Shown: in pieces, positions 1-7,156 of the stretch
Position numbering within the stretch: the first letter of the stretch is position 1
How the letters are laid out: each line of letters starts with the position of its first letter
Origin: DASUAS01 sp963750045
Lineage (GTDB): Bacteria > Actinomycetota > Acidimicrobiia > IMCC26256 > DASPTH01
Direction of reading: 5' to 3'
Length of the DNA stretch: 64,000 bases
Assembly (NCBI GenBank): GCA_963750045.1
Contig: CAVVPD010000002.1
Coordinates: 372,001-436,000, forward strand
Translations under genes and position numbers: made by a program
The notes under the pieces: model-generated
Seen by the model: only the letters and a program-made list of their open reading frames with translations
Database searches by the model: none
What the model was told of the DNA's origin: nothing

Positions 1-359
1 TCGCGCACTCGCAGGATCACGCGGTGGCGGTCCCAGTACTCCATGAACGCGGCGACGAACTCCTGCACGTGGCCGACCCCGTCCTCGTCGTTCCACGGGG
101 TCAGGATGTAGGGGCGGAGGGTCTCGATGTCGTCGGTCGCCTCGTCGGCGAGGACCAGGATGGCTTCCTCGACGTCGGGGAAGTACTGGTAGAAGGTGGC
201 CGGCGACGTCCCGACCTCTCGGGTGATGTCGACGACTCGCAGGCCGAGGGCGCCCCGTTCCTCGAGCAGCTTGGCCGTGGCGTCCAGCAGCTTGCGCCGG
301 GTGCGCTGCGCCCGCGCACCGATCACCCGTCCGTCGGAGGCGAGAGCAGGCTCGGTCAC
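1..359 (-). CDS. TetR-family transcriptional regulator, 3' end cut by window edge
   Basis: A GTG start at 357-359 opens a frame reading VTEPALASDGRVIGARAQRT and then a typical TetR helix-turn-helix, with TSPATFYQYFPDVEEAILVL at about residues 50-70 as the recognition helix and its extension. About 119 residues are present; the ligand-binding C-terminus lies outside the window. TetR proteins are usually homodimeric repressors released by a small ligand, often an acyl-CoA when they sit among beta-oxidation genes. A 15-bp palindrome lies 31 bp upstream of the start, so autoregulation is likely. The same palindrome recurs at eight other catabolic promoters here, which makes this the best candidate for their regulator (inference). 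It does not resemble remembered KstR or KstR2 sequences. Confidence 0.85.
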   Translation of the reverse strand, partial: MTEPALASDGRVIGARAQRTRRKLLDATAKLLEERGALGLRVVDITREVGTSPATFYQYFPDVEEAILVLADEATDDIETLRPYILTPWNDEDGVGHVQEFVAAFMEYWDRHRVILRVR

Positions 360-389
360 GGCGGTGACGCTACCTGAGTCCCGACAGAT

Positions 390-404
390 CTGACGACCTG
401 TCAG
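390..404. promoter_or_regulatory. Palindromic operator, site 1 (tetR promoter)
   Basis: Exact CTGAC-N5-GTCAG palindrome (spacer GACCT), 31 bp upstream of the tetR GTG start and overlapping the stop codon of the SDR gene. This is one of nine copies in the window. Its position predicts repression of tetR by its own product. Confidence 0.65.
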
Positions 405-1300
405 GTTCCGTGGACCGCCTCGGGTTCCGGCGCTTCGGCGACCAGTCGCTGGAGCAGCGGACCGACCTCGGCCGGCGCCAGCCGACGGCCCTCGTCGACT
501 GTGGGTTCCCGCCGCCAGCCGCTCACCACACACACCTCGCCACCCGACATCTCGAACACGCGGCCGGTCACGTCGCAGCTCGCGCTCCCGAGCCACACCA
601 CGAACGGGGAGATGTTGGCCGGGTCCATGGCGTCGAATCCCGACACCGGACGGGCCATCATCTCCGGGAAGGCGTCCTCGGTCATCCGGCTGCGGGCGGA
701 CGGGGCAATCGTGTTGGCGAGGATCCCGTACCGGCCGAGCTCGGCGGCAGCGTTGACGGTGAACGCGGCGATGCCCGCCTTGGCGGCGACATAGTTGGTC
801 TGCGCGATCGAACCGCGCAGGCCCGCGCCGGAGGTCGTGGTCACGATCCGCGCGGCACGACCACGCCCGGCCTTCTGCTCGTCGCGCCAGTAGCCGATCG
901 CGTGACGAACCGGGCAGAAGACGCCGCGAAGGTGCACTCGGATCACGGCATCCCACTCGTCGACCGACATGTTGACCAACATGCGGTCACGCACGATGCC
1001 GGCGTTGCACACGACGGTGTCGAGACCGCCGAACGCGTCGATGGACTGGGCGATCAGACGTCCCGCGCCGTCCCAGTCGCTGACGTCGTCGCCGTTGACG
1101 ACCGCCTCACCCCCGGCGGCGCGGATCTCGTTGACCACCTCGGCGCCCGGGGACTCATCGGTGGTGTCGCCTTGGAGAGACGCGCCGAGGTCGTTGACGA
1201 CCACTTTGGCGCCTTCCGCCGCGAACGCCAGCGAGTGCGCGCGGCCGAGGCCGCGCCCTCCCCCGGTGACGACGACGACGCGTCCGTCGCAGATCCCCAT
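401..1300 (-). CDS. Short-chain dehydrogenase, probable 3-hydroxyacyl-CoA or hydroxysteroid dehydrogenase
   Basis: 299 residues. The ATG at 1298-1300 follows an AGGAGG ribosome site, which fixes the start despite open frame upstream. The Rossmann motif TGGGRGLGRAH lies near residue 13, followed by NDLGAS, the NAG motif (CNAGIVRDRM) and the catalytic YVAAKAG Tyr/Lys with an upstream Ser in TTTSGAGLRG. NDLG after the second strand is typical of MFE-2/Hsd4A-like dehydrogenases that oxidise 3-hydroxyacyl-CoA thioesters with NAD+. It is the last gene of the minus-strand operon after two acyl-CoA dehydrogenases, consistent with the next beta-oxidation step. It may also be compared with Rv3548c; the substrate is not determined. 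Confidence 0.85.
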   Translation of the reverse strand: MGICDGRVVVVTGGGRGLGRAHSLAFAAEGAKVVVNDLGASLQGDTTDESPGAEVVNEIRAAGGEAVVNGDDVSDWDGAGRLIAQSIDAFGGLDTVVCNAGIVRDRMLVNMSVDEWDAVIRVHLRGVFCPVRHAIGYWRDEQKAGRGRAARIVTTTSGAGLRGSIAQTNYVAAKAGIAAFTVNAAAELGRYGILANTIAPSARSRMTEDAFPEMMARPVSGFDAMDPANISPFVVWLGSASCDVTGRVFEMSGGEVCVVSGWRREPTVDEGRRLAPAEVGPLLQRLVAEAPEPEAVHGT

Positions 1301-1385
1301 ACGGTTGCCTCCTTGATTGGTCGACTCCGCTGCGCCATCTCGCTCTCCGAGCACGGCTCCGCTTCGTCCCCTGTCACGCTCGAGG

Positions 1386-2351
1386 TCAGAGAGTTGCGGC
1401 GACGGCTTCGGCGTGCTCGTCGCTGTTCCCGAAGTGCGTGTCGAGCACACAGGCACGCTTCCAGAAACGCTGCGCGTCGACTTCCCAGGTGAAACCGACC
1501 CCGCCGTGCACCTGGATGCCCGCCTTCCCGTTGGCGATTGCCGCATCCCCCGCCATCGCCTTGGCGACGGCCACGGCGCGCGCCGGGTCGTCGTGACTGC
1601 GGCCGTCGAGAGCCACCGCCGCCGCGTAGACCGCGGCGCGCGCCACTTCGGCGCGCACGAGCATGTCCGCACAGAGGTGCTTGACCGCCTGGAACGAGCC
1701 GATCACCCGGCCGAACTGCTCGCGCTCCTTGGCGTAGGCGGTCGCGAGCTCGGTGGCGCGCAGCGCGAGCCCCAGCTGGAGGGCGGCGGTGAGGACGATC
1801 CCTTCGAGGCGGGCCCGGGCCGAGGCGGCCGCGGCGGCGACGGTCTCGCCTGTCGGCACCTCCCCGGTCACCAGCCACACGGGCGTGAGGGCATCGACGG
1901 GGCGGTGGATCGGCGCAGTCGGGATGGCCGCGGGATCGACACGCCGGATCCCGGCGTCGTCGAGCACGAGCAGCGCGTCGAGATCAGGCTGGTGCTCGAC
2001 GAGGCTCACGGGCTCCGCGGGCTCGAACTGTCCGACGATGGTCCGACCACTGGCGGCGCCTTCGACCCACGGCGCCGCGAGCAGCGTCGCCACCAGCGGT
2101 CCGGGCACGAGCGCGCGCCCGAGCTCCTCGAACACGAGCGCGGCTTCGGAGATCCCCAACCCGAGACCGCCGTCCTCCTCCGAGAGGGTCAGCGAGAACA
2201 CGCCGGTCTCGCCCAACTCGTGCCACCGGCCGCGGTCGAGGGTTCCGTTCGCTTCGATCTCCCGCACCGTGTCGAGCGGAAACCGACCATCGAGATAGGC
2301 GCGCGTGCCCTCCTGGAGCGACATCTGATCGGCCGTGAGCTCGAAGTCCAT
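1386..2351 (-). CDS. Acyl-CoA dehydrogenase, short (beta-type) subunit
   Basis: 321 residues, shorter than the usual 380-400. It begins MDFELTADQMSLQEGTRAYL and keeps the C-terminal helical domain with REQFGRVIGSFQAVKHLCAD (about residues 213-232) and QVHGGVGFTWEVDAQRFWKR. The middle beta domain is reduced. In actinobacterial steroid degradation, short acyl-CoA dehydrogenases of this kind pair with a full-length partner as alpha2-beta2 heterotetramers. The gene overlaps its upstream partner by one base at 2351, which suggests coupled translation and complex formation. It probably oxidises a bulky acyl-CoA, but the substrate is not readable from the sequence. Confidence 0.85.
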   Translation of the reverse strand: MDFELTADQMSLQEGTRAYLDGRFPLDTVREIEANGTLDRGRWHELGETGVFSLTLSEEDGGLGLGISEAALVFEELGRALVPGPLVATLLAAPWVEGAASGRTIVGQFEPAEPVSLVEHQPDLDALLVLDDAGIRRVDPAAIPTAPIHRPVDALTPVWLVTGEVPTGETVAAAAASARARLEGIVLTAALQLGLALRATELATAYAKEREQFGRVIGSFQAVKHLCADMLVRAEVARAAVYAAAVALDGRSHDDPARAVAVAKAMAGDAAIANGKAGIQVHGGVGFTWEVDAQRFWKRACVLDTHFGNSDEHAEAVAATL

Positions 2352-3541
2352 CAGCGCGCCTCTTTGGGCAGACCGAGCACACGCTCACCGACGATGTTGC
2401 GGTTCACCTGGGACGTGCCGGCGGCAATGGTCATCGACAGGGCGTAGAAGCGCGCGTGCACGTGGCGCCCGGTCGGAAGATCCGCCACGTCGTCGAGCGA
2501 GAGCGATGCGCGGTCGAGCAGACGCATGGCGACGTCACCGAGGTGCTGGCGAAGGTCCGACCACGCGATCTTGAACACGTTGCCGCCCACGCCGACGAGA
2601 CCCGTGCGCTGGGCCTGGGAGATGTTGCGCTTGGTCAGCGCCCACAGTGCGTCGAACTCCGCGGCAATGCGACCGAGCTCTCGGCGGAGCCCGGCGTCTT
2701 CCCAACGCGTCGCACCCTTGCTCGTGATGACCTTGGCGAGGTCGGCGAGATCGCGTACCAGCTCCATCGACTCGAGCACGTCGGACACGAACGCCGTACC
2801 GCGTTCGAAGCTGAGGGTGACCATGGCGACGCGCCACCCGTCGTTCTCGTCGCCCACGCGGTTGACCACCGGCACCCGCACGTCGTCGAAGAACACCTCG
2901 CAGAATTCGGCGGTCCCTTCCATGGTGAGGAGCGGCCGCACGTCGATACCGGGCACGTCCATCGGCACGATGAGCCAGGAGATGCCGCGATGCTTGGGCG
3001 CCTCGGTGTCGGTACGCACGAGCATCTCGCAGTAGTCGGCCACGTGGCCGTAGCTGGTCCAGATCTTCTGCCCGGAGATCACGTAGTCGTCACCGTCTCG
3101 GACGGCGCGGGTGCGCAGGCTCGCGAGATCCGAGCCGGCATTGGGCTCCGAGAATCCCTGACACCACACGTGCTCACCCTTGAGGATCCCCGGCAGGTGG
3201 AACGCCTTCTGCTCGGGCGACGCCTCGGCGATGAGCGTGGGTCCGGCGTGCAGCAACCCCACGAAGTTCATGCCGACGTACGGCGCCCGCGCCCGTTCGC
3301 TCTCCTCGATGAAGATGAGATGCTCGGTCGGCGTGGCCCCGAGCCCGCCGTACTCCCTGGGCCAGTTGATCCCGGCGTACCCCGCGTCGAACAGGAGGCG
3401 CTGCCACCCCGTGTCCCACGCCCGACGGCCCTCCCAGTCCTCACGGTCGGGTGCGGGACCCAGACCGGGCAGGGTGTCCGCGAGCCACTCCCGTAGCCGG
3501 GCGCGGAACTGCTGCTCGTCGGCGGTGTAGCGGAGATCCAT
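2351..3541 (-). CDS. Acyl-CoA dehydrogenase, full-length (alpha-type) subunit
   Basis: 396 residues, usual family length. Visible motifs are GINWPREYGG (about 58-67), WCQGFSEPNAGSDLASLRTR (about 131-150), ISGQKIWTSYGHVADY and a C-terminal AAGTSQVNRNIVGERVLGLP. These match the FAD-binding and substrate-cavity motifs of the family. It is the first gene of a three-gene minus-strand operon: this gene, the short dehydrogenase, then the SDR. An operator-like palindrome lies 17 bp upstream of its ATG. Alpha-beta desaturation of a CoA thioester is the expected reaction, with electrons passed to ETF. It is in the general FadE30/FadE17 group, but I cannot assign a specific orthologue. Confidence 0.88.
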   Translation of the reverse strand: MDLRYTADEQQFRARLREWLADTLPGLGPAPDREDWEGRRAWDTGWQRLLFDAGYAGINWPREYGGLGATPTEHLIFIEESERARAPYVGMNFVGLLHAGPTLIAEASPEQKAFHLPGILKGEHVWCQGFSEPNAGSDLASLRTRAVRDGDDYVISGQKIWTSYGHVADYCEMLVRTDTEAPKHRGISWLIVPMDVPGIDVRPLLTMEGTAEFCEVFFDDVRVPVVNRVGDENDGWRVAMVTLSFERGTAFVSDVLESMELVRDLADLAKVITSKGATRWEDAGLRRELGRIAAEFDALWALTKRNISQAQRTGLVGVGGNVFKIAWSDLRQHLGDVAMRLLDRASLSLDDVADLPTGRHVHARFYALSMTIAAGTSQVNRNIVGERVLGLPKEAR

Positions 3542-3557
3542 GCGCCCGGGAGCGTAT

Positions 3558-3572
3558 CTGATGACCCGTCAG
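3558..3572. promoter_or_regulatory. Palindromic operator, site 2 (acyl-CoA dehydrogenase operon)
   Basis: CTGAT-GACCC-GTCAG, one mismatch from the exact palindrome, centred about 24 bp upstream of the acyl-CoA dehydrogenase start at 3541. A 19-nt stretch around it (atctgatgacccgtcagac) is identical to the stretch around site 3 on the other side of the accessory island. Confidence 0.6.
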
Positions 3573-3913
3573 ACCTTTTAGATTCCGGGGTGTTCCGGGC
3601 TGTTCCGAGTATGTCCAGGTCAGCGGCGGTTTTCGGGGGTCACCGCCCGACCCGATTCCGGGCTGTTCCGGTGGCATCCGGGGCGCTCGTGTGGCATGGG
3701 TGTGGCATCGGAAGCGTCTCGCGCGCACGTAGGGTCGCCAGCGGGACGACCACCAGCCGGGCCGGTCGGTCACAGGACCCTCCGCTCGTCGTCTGGGTCG
3801 GTGTCCTGCGAAATGGACCCGTGGATGTCGCCATCGGAGGTGGTCAGAGCTTGACGCGAGGCCCGGCCGACGATGAGTCCTTCGAGCCTCGCTACCTATT
3901 GGCGCGCTCTTAG
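3573..3913. other. Non-coding left flank of the accessory island
   Basis: No convincing gene. It contains two copies of a 15-nt direct repeat TTCCGGGCTGTTCCG (3593-3607 and 3656-3670) and then the GTGTGGCAT-rich candidate attachment repeat. The recombinase remnant begins at its right edge. Confidence 0.6.
3686..3712. repeat. Left end repeat of accessory island (candidate attL)
   Basis: 27-nt sequence made of two tandem GTGTGGCAT units, matching 19872-19898 at 25 of 27 positions in the same orientation. The two copies enclose all the mobile DNA of the window, and the left copy lies about 200 bp from a tyrosine-recombinase remnant. That is the arrangement expected of attL/attR around an integrative element. 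No tRNA gene is visible at the site. Confidence 0.5.
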
Positions 3914-4489
3914 TTGAGCAGCGACTGCTGGTTTGGATCGCCGGGCTTCTATGTCGGCACCGGTGTCCGGCGCGGTGAGGCACTCGCCCTGCGTTGGCCC
4001 GACCTCGACCTCGACGCTCGCACGGCGACGATCTCAAAGTCGTTGCTGTCGGTGGGCGGGAAGCGCCACGACGAGTCGTCGACCAAGACCGACCGCGTCC
4101 GCACCGTGTCGCTGCCCGTGGAGCTCGTCGACGCGCTACGCGAGCACCGCGCAGGTCAAGCGGGTCGCCTCTATCGACGGCCTCGTGTTCACCGACCCGA
4201 CCGGGGCATCGTGGCATCCGGCGACGGCCTACCGCCGGTTCAAGAAGCTGGCGACCCAGGCGGGGCTCCCGACGTCGACACGGCTGCACGATCTGCGCTA
4301 CGGCGCTACGGCGCTGCGTCGGTGGGGCTCGCCGCCGGCGTGCCGATGAAGGTGGTCTCCGAGATGCTCGGGCACTCCAGCATCCGCGTCACGGCGGACG
4401 TGTACTCGCACGTGCCGCCGCAGTCGCAGCGCGCCGCCGGCAACGCGATCGGCGACGCCATCGCCGCAACCCGCAAGGCAGTGCAGTAG
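3914..4489 (+). pseudogene. Tyrosine recombinase/phage integrase, truncated and frameshifted
   Basis: Only the catalytic domain is recognisable. GVRRGEALALRWPDLDLDAR contains the first catalytic Arg, then KTDRVRTVSLPVELVDAL. Reading changes frame near 4150 to continue with GLVFTDPTGASWHPATAYRR and RLHDLRYGATA (the HxxR box), and changes back near 4310 to LGHSSIRVTADVYSHV with the nucleophilic Tyr. The N-terminal arm-binding and core-binding domains are missing. Intact members integrate and excise mobile elements at att sites. The remnant lies just inside the left island repeat, so it is probably the dead integrase of that island. Confidence 0.8.
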
Positions 4490-4596
4490 GGGGTTCCCGC
4501 GGAAGCCGCCATGCAGTGCCGCTCCAGATCTGCTGTGATCTCAGGGGATGAACGCAGCACCTCGTCGATGATGGTCCGTCGGCGTGGAGGTGTGGC

Positions 4597-4979
4597 GTGG
4601 AGCGGTTGTCGGAGCGAGAGAAGGAAGAGATCGTCCGGCTCTCGGCGATGGGGTTGCCGAGCCGGCTGATTGGTCAGCAAATCGGTCGTCACCATCGGGC
4701 GGTCTGGGGTCATCTCCAGAGGTTGCGGCGGCCGGCGCCGGTGGAGCCGATCCGTTCGCCGTTGCGGTTGTCGTTACATGAACGTGAGGAGATCTCGCGG
4801 GGTCTGGCTGCGGGCGAGTCGCGCCGTTCGATCGCACGACGGTTGGGTCGATCGCCGTCGACGATCGCGCGGGAGGTCGCCCGCAATGGTGATGCGCGTC
4901 GTTATCGGGCGTGCACGGCGGATCGAGCTGCGTTGGCTCGAGCTCGGCGCCCGAAGGTCGCGAAGTTGGCGGTGGGCTT
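4597..4979 (+). pseudogene. IS30-family transposase, N-terminal remnant
   Basis: The frame starts MERLSEREKEEIVRLSAMGL and carries two HTH_38-like helix-turn-helix modules: SRLIGQQIGRHHRAVWGHL, then RRSIARRLGRSPSTIAREVA at about residues 75-95. The IS30 pattern YRACTADRAALARARRPKVA follows, after which similarity stops where the next IS begins near 4980. The DDE catalytic core is absent, so the protein cannot transpose. It was apparently cut by insertion of the neighbouring IS3 element. Confidence 0.75.
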
Positions 4980-5065
4980 CCCCCGAATTCGTGGAGGGTT
5001 TCGGATTGCAGTAGCAGCCTCGCAGCCGACGTGGTGATCACGCCAGCGACGTCAGCGAGGTGGTG

Positions 5066-5983
5066 TTACGCGGCCCGCTCCTGTCGGGTGTCTGTGTCGG
5101 CTCGTTCGGCGAGGACCTGTTCGTAGGCGACGGGTGGGAGCATCTCGCAGCTGCTGTGGTGGCGCCGATGGTTGTACGCATCGATGAACCGTGCGACCTC
5201 GCGACGGGCCTGTTCCTTGGTCGCGAAGTGCTGCCGAGAGAGCAGCTCGTGCTCGAGAGTCGAGTTGAAGCTCTCTGCCGCGGCGTTGTCCAACGCGGAG
5301 CCGACTCGGCCCATCGACTGGGTCACGCCCAGCGCGTCGCACGCGTGAGCGAAGACGTCGCCGGTGTACTCGCCGCCCTTGTCCGTGTGGAAGATCACGC
5401 CGTCGACGTCACCGCCGCGCACCGCGGCGGCCATGCACAACGCCGCCTTCGCGAGCGGCGCGTCGTGCTGTTCGCTCATCGCGAAGCCCGGCAACCGTCG
5501 AGACGCGAGGTCCTCGACCGTGGCCAGGTAGAGCTTGCCTTCGTCGCATGGTATCTCGGTCAGGTCCCCGCACCACCGCTGATCGACCGTCTCGGCGTGG
5601 AAGTCGCGGCGCACCAGGTCCGGGATCGGCGCGGCGGCCTTGTCGGGACGGGTCAGGCAACGCCGCTTGCGTTTCGGGGACCGACCTTGGAGGCCCTGGC
5701 GGGCCATCGACGCGGCCACCGTCTTCATCGACACCCGCCAGCCGGCCTCGACGAGGTCTTCGAACACCCGCGGCGACCCGTAGGTGCCTGGTGTCCCACC
5801 CGAGTCGTCGAACGACGCGCGCACCGCGACGTCGAGCTCAGTGCGTCGACGCTGACGGGCCGTGGGTTCACGGTCGTGCCACTTGTAGAACCACGACTCC
5901 GACACCCCCAGCCACCGGCAGCACGTCGCGTGGGGCACCCGATACTCGGTCCTCTGGGAGGCGATGAACGACGCCACGCTCAT
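5066..5983 (-). CDS. IS3-family transposase OrfB (DDE integrase domain)
   Basis: About 305 residues from the ATG at 5981-5983, which overlaps the orfA stop as ATGA and has GGAGG upstream. This points to translational coupling, although IS3 elements often use a -1 frameshift. It begins MSVASFIASQRTEYRVPHAT and has an HTH_21-like region, then the rve core: D in DQRWCGDLTEIPCD after the family W, D in IFHTDKGGEYTG, and E in DNAAAESFNSTLEHELL. The C-terminal HRRHHSSCEMLPP is typical. All three catalytic acids are present, so activity is plausible. Confidence 0.88.
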   Translation of the reverse strand: MSVASFIASQRTEYRVPHATCCRWLGVSESWFYKWHDREPTARQRRRTELDVAVRASFDDSGGTPGTYGSPRVFEDLVEAGWRVSMKTVAASMARQGLQGRSPKRKRRCLTRPDKAAAPIPDLVRRDFHAETVDQRWCGDLTEIPCDEGKLYLATVEDLASRRLPGFAMSEQHDAPLAKAALCMAAAVRGGDVDGVIFHTDKGGEYTGDVFAHACDALGVTQSMGRVGSALDNAAAESFNSTLEHELLSRQHFATKEQARREVARFIDAYNHRRHHSSCEMLPPVAYEQVLAERADTDTRQERAA

Positions 5984-6270
5984 CGCGTCGCCTCCTTGAC
6001 CCACAGGACCACGGATCGCTTGAGGACATCACGCTCCATCCGCAACTCGGCGTTCTCCCGCTCGAGCTGGGTCAGCCGGGCTCGCTCGTCAACCGTGAGG
6101 CCTTCCTTCTCGCCCCGCTCGACGCGGTCCTTGTCGACCCAGTTCCCCAACGTTCCCGGGTTGATCCCAAGATCCCTGGCTACCTGCGCTACCGGCTTGC
6201 CGGTCTCGCGGACGATCCGTACCGCCCCCTCACGGAACTCGGGGTCGTACTTCCTTCGCTTCTCTGGCAT
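5980..6270 (-). CDS. IS3-family transposase OrfA (HTH subunit)
   Basis: 96 residues, full length for the family. MPEKRRKYDPEFREGAVRIV opens a helix-turn-helix (VAQVARDLGINPGTLGNWV, about residues 27-45), followed by a leucine-zipper-like segment LTQLERENAELRMERDVLKR. OrfA binds the IS ends and is usually made alone and as part of an OrfAB fusion. The stop overlaps the orfB start by 4 bp. Confidence 0.88.
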   Translation of the reverse strand: MPEKRRKYDPEFREGAVRIVRETGKPVAQVARDLGINPGTLGNWVDKDRVERGEKEGLTVDERARLTQLERENAELRMERDVLKRSVVLWVKEATR

Positions 6271-6309
6271 GAGAACTCCTCATAGTGGAGTCCTCCACAC
6301 TTCGGGGGG

Positions 6310-6591
6310 ATGCCCGAAGAAGGCAAGATCGCGCTCGACCGCTGGATCGAATGGGCCCGCCGGTCCCGCATCCCCGCGTTCGTGCACCTCCAACGCCGCA
6401 TCCGCATCCATCGCGCCGCGATCGACGCTGCCCTCGACAGCGGCCTGTCGCAAGGCCTGATCGAGTCGACGAACACGAAAGTCCGACTGCTGACCCGCAT
6501 CGCGTTCGGGTTCCACGGCTACCAACCACTCATCGCCCTCGCCATGCTCGCCCTCGGAGCACACCCACCCCGCCTCCCCGGCCGAACATGA
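6310..6591 (+). pseudogene. ISL3-family transposase, C-terminal remnant
   Basis: Only 93 residues, against roughly 400 in intact ISL3 transposases. The tail LIESTNTKVRLLTRIAFGFH followed by GYQPLIALAMLALG is the conserved C-terminal end of DDE_Tnp_ISL3, including its last acidic residue. The apparent ATG lies directly beside the right end of the IS3 element, so this is a fragment left after disruption rather than a small gene. Confidence 0.8.
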
Positions 6592-6711
6592 CCCACGGAA
6601 ACGACCGGAGAACCAGATATGGCGTGCCGAGGACGTCCTCTGTGCCTTGTCTTCCTGCACGAAGGGTGACACGCTGCACGCCGTGAGTACCTCGCCACGA
6701 GAGGCATGCCA

Positions 6712-6852
6712 ATGACTGATAGCAATGCGGGACCAGCATCGCCGGACGACAGTGGGTCATGGTTCGCCGCGATTTTCTTCGCCTTGGCAGTCGCGGCGGC
6801 CATCTTGTTCACCTTGTACGTGTTGCTTTGGGACGGCGGTGCACACACGTAA
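6712..6852 (+). CDS. Predicted 46-residue single-pass membrane protein
   Basis: The ORF begins MTDSNAGPASPDDSGSWFAA and continues into one hydrophobic helix of about 22 residues (IFFALAVAAAILFTLYVLLW), ending DGGAHT. A purine-rich GAGAGG lies about 8 bp before the ATG. A short polar N-terminus, one clean membrane segment and a tiny C-terminal tail look like a real small membrane protein. The family is not recognised and the function is unknown. It lies between an ISL3 remnant and an IS110 element, with no operon partner. Confidence 0.45.
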   Translation: MTDSNAGPASPDDSGSWFAAIFFALAVAAAILFTLYVLLWDGGAHT

Positions 6853-7156
6853 TCGCGATGCATTCGGCCCGAGCCGGTCGATGCCGAGCGGCAGGGATGA
6901 TGTTCGTGCGGCTGCGTGGTGTGGCTGCGAGCATGCGTTGGGGTTCGTCTCGTGTGGTCTGACTCGCTGAGCGGCTCGACCCTTCGGGTGTCCTTGATCT
7001 GACCTGTCGACCGGGCGAGGCGGACCTCTTCGTTGTGGCACAACCGGTCGGGTGGATCGTGACCGAAGAGGCGCCTGAGCGACCAGGCCTGCTCCCTGTC
7101 TTGTCCACCCGCCCGGCCGTGCGTGCCACCCCGCCAACCAGACGAAGGAGGGTGGC
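6853..7156 (+). ncRNA. IS110 left-end non-coding leader, candidate bridge RNA locus
   Basis: 304 bp without a supportable gene precede the IS110 transposase. An 8-bp perfect inverted repeat (CCTCTTCG near 7025 and CGAAGAGG near 7065) could close a loop of roughly 30 nt, and more GC-rich pairing is possible on both sides. IS110 elements of the IS621 type encode a structured bridge RNA in this leader that selects target and donor DNA. The assignment rests on position and stem-loop potential only; the binding loops have not been matched to target DNA. Confidence 0.4.

Larger units (their letters stand above)
4980..6308 (-). mobile_element. IS3-family insertion sequence, apparently complete
   Basis: The element holds orfA and orfB on the minus strand. 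Candidate terminal inverted repeats are CCCCCGAATTCGTGGAGG at 4980-4997 and the complement of 6292-6308 (CCCCCGAAGTGTGGAGG), identical except for the middle two or three positions. About 1.33 kb is the normal IS3 size. It separates an IS30 remnant on the left from an ISL3 remnant on the right, so it probably inserted into already decaying mobile DNA. The exact boundaries are uncertain. Confidence 0.65.

Noticed and set aside
390..404. KstR or KstR2 box at the operator positions
   Set aside because: The palindrome CTGAC-N5-GTCAG has neither the AAC-GTT nor the CAAG-CTTG halves of those boxes.
4490..4596. A second recombinase or excisionase gene next to the integrase remnant
   Set aside because: The gap is only about 100 bp and the open frames there are short and without a helix-turn-helix pattern.
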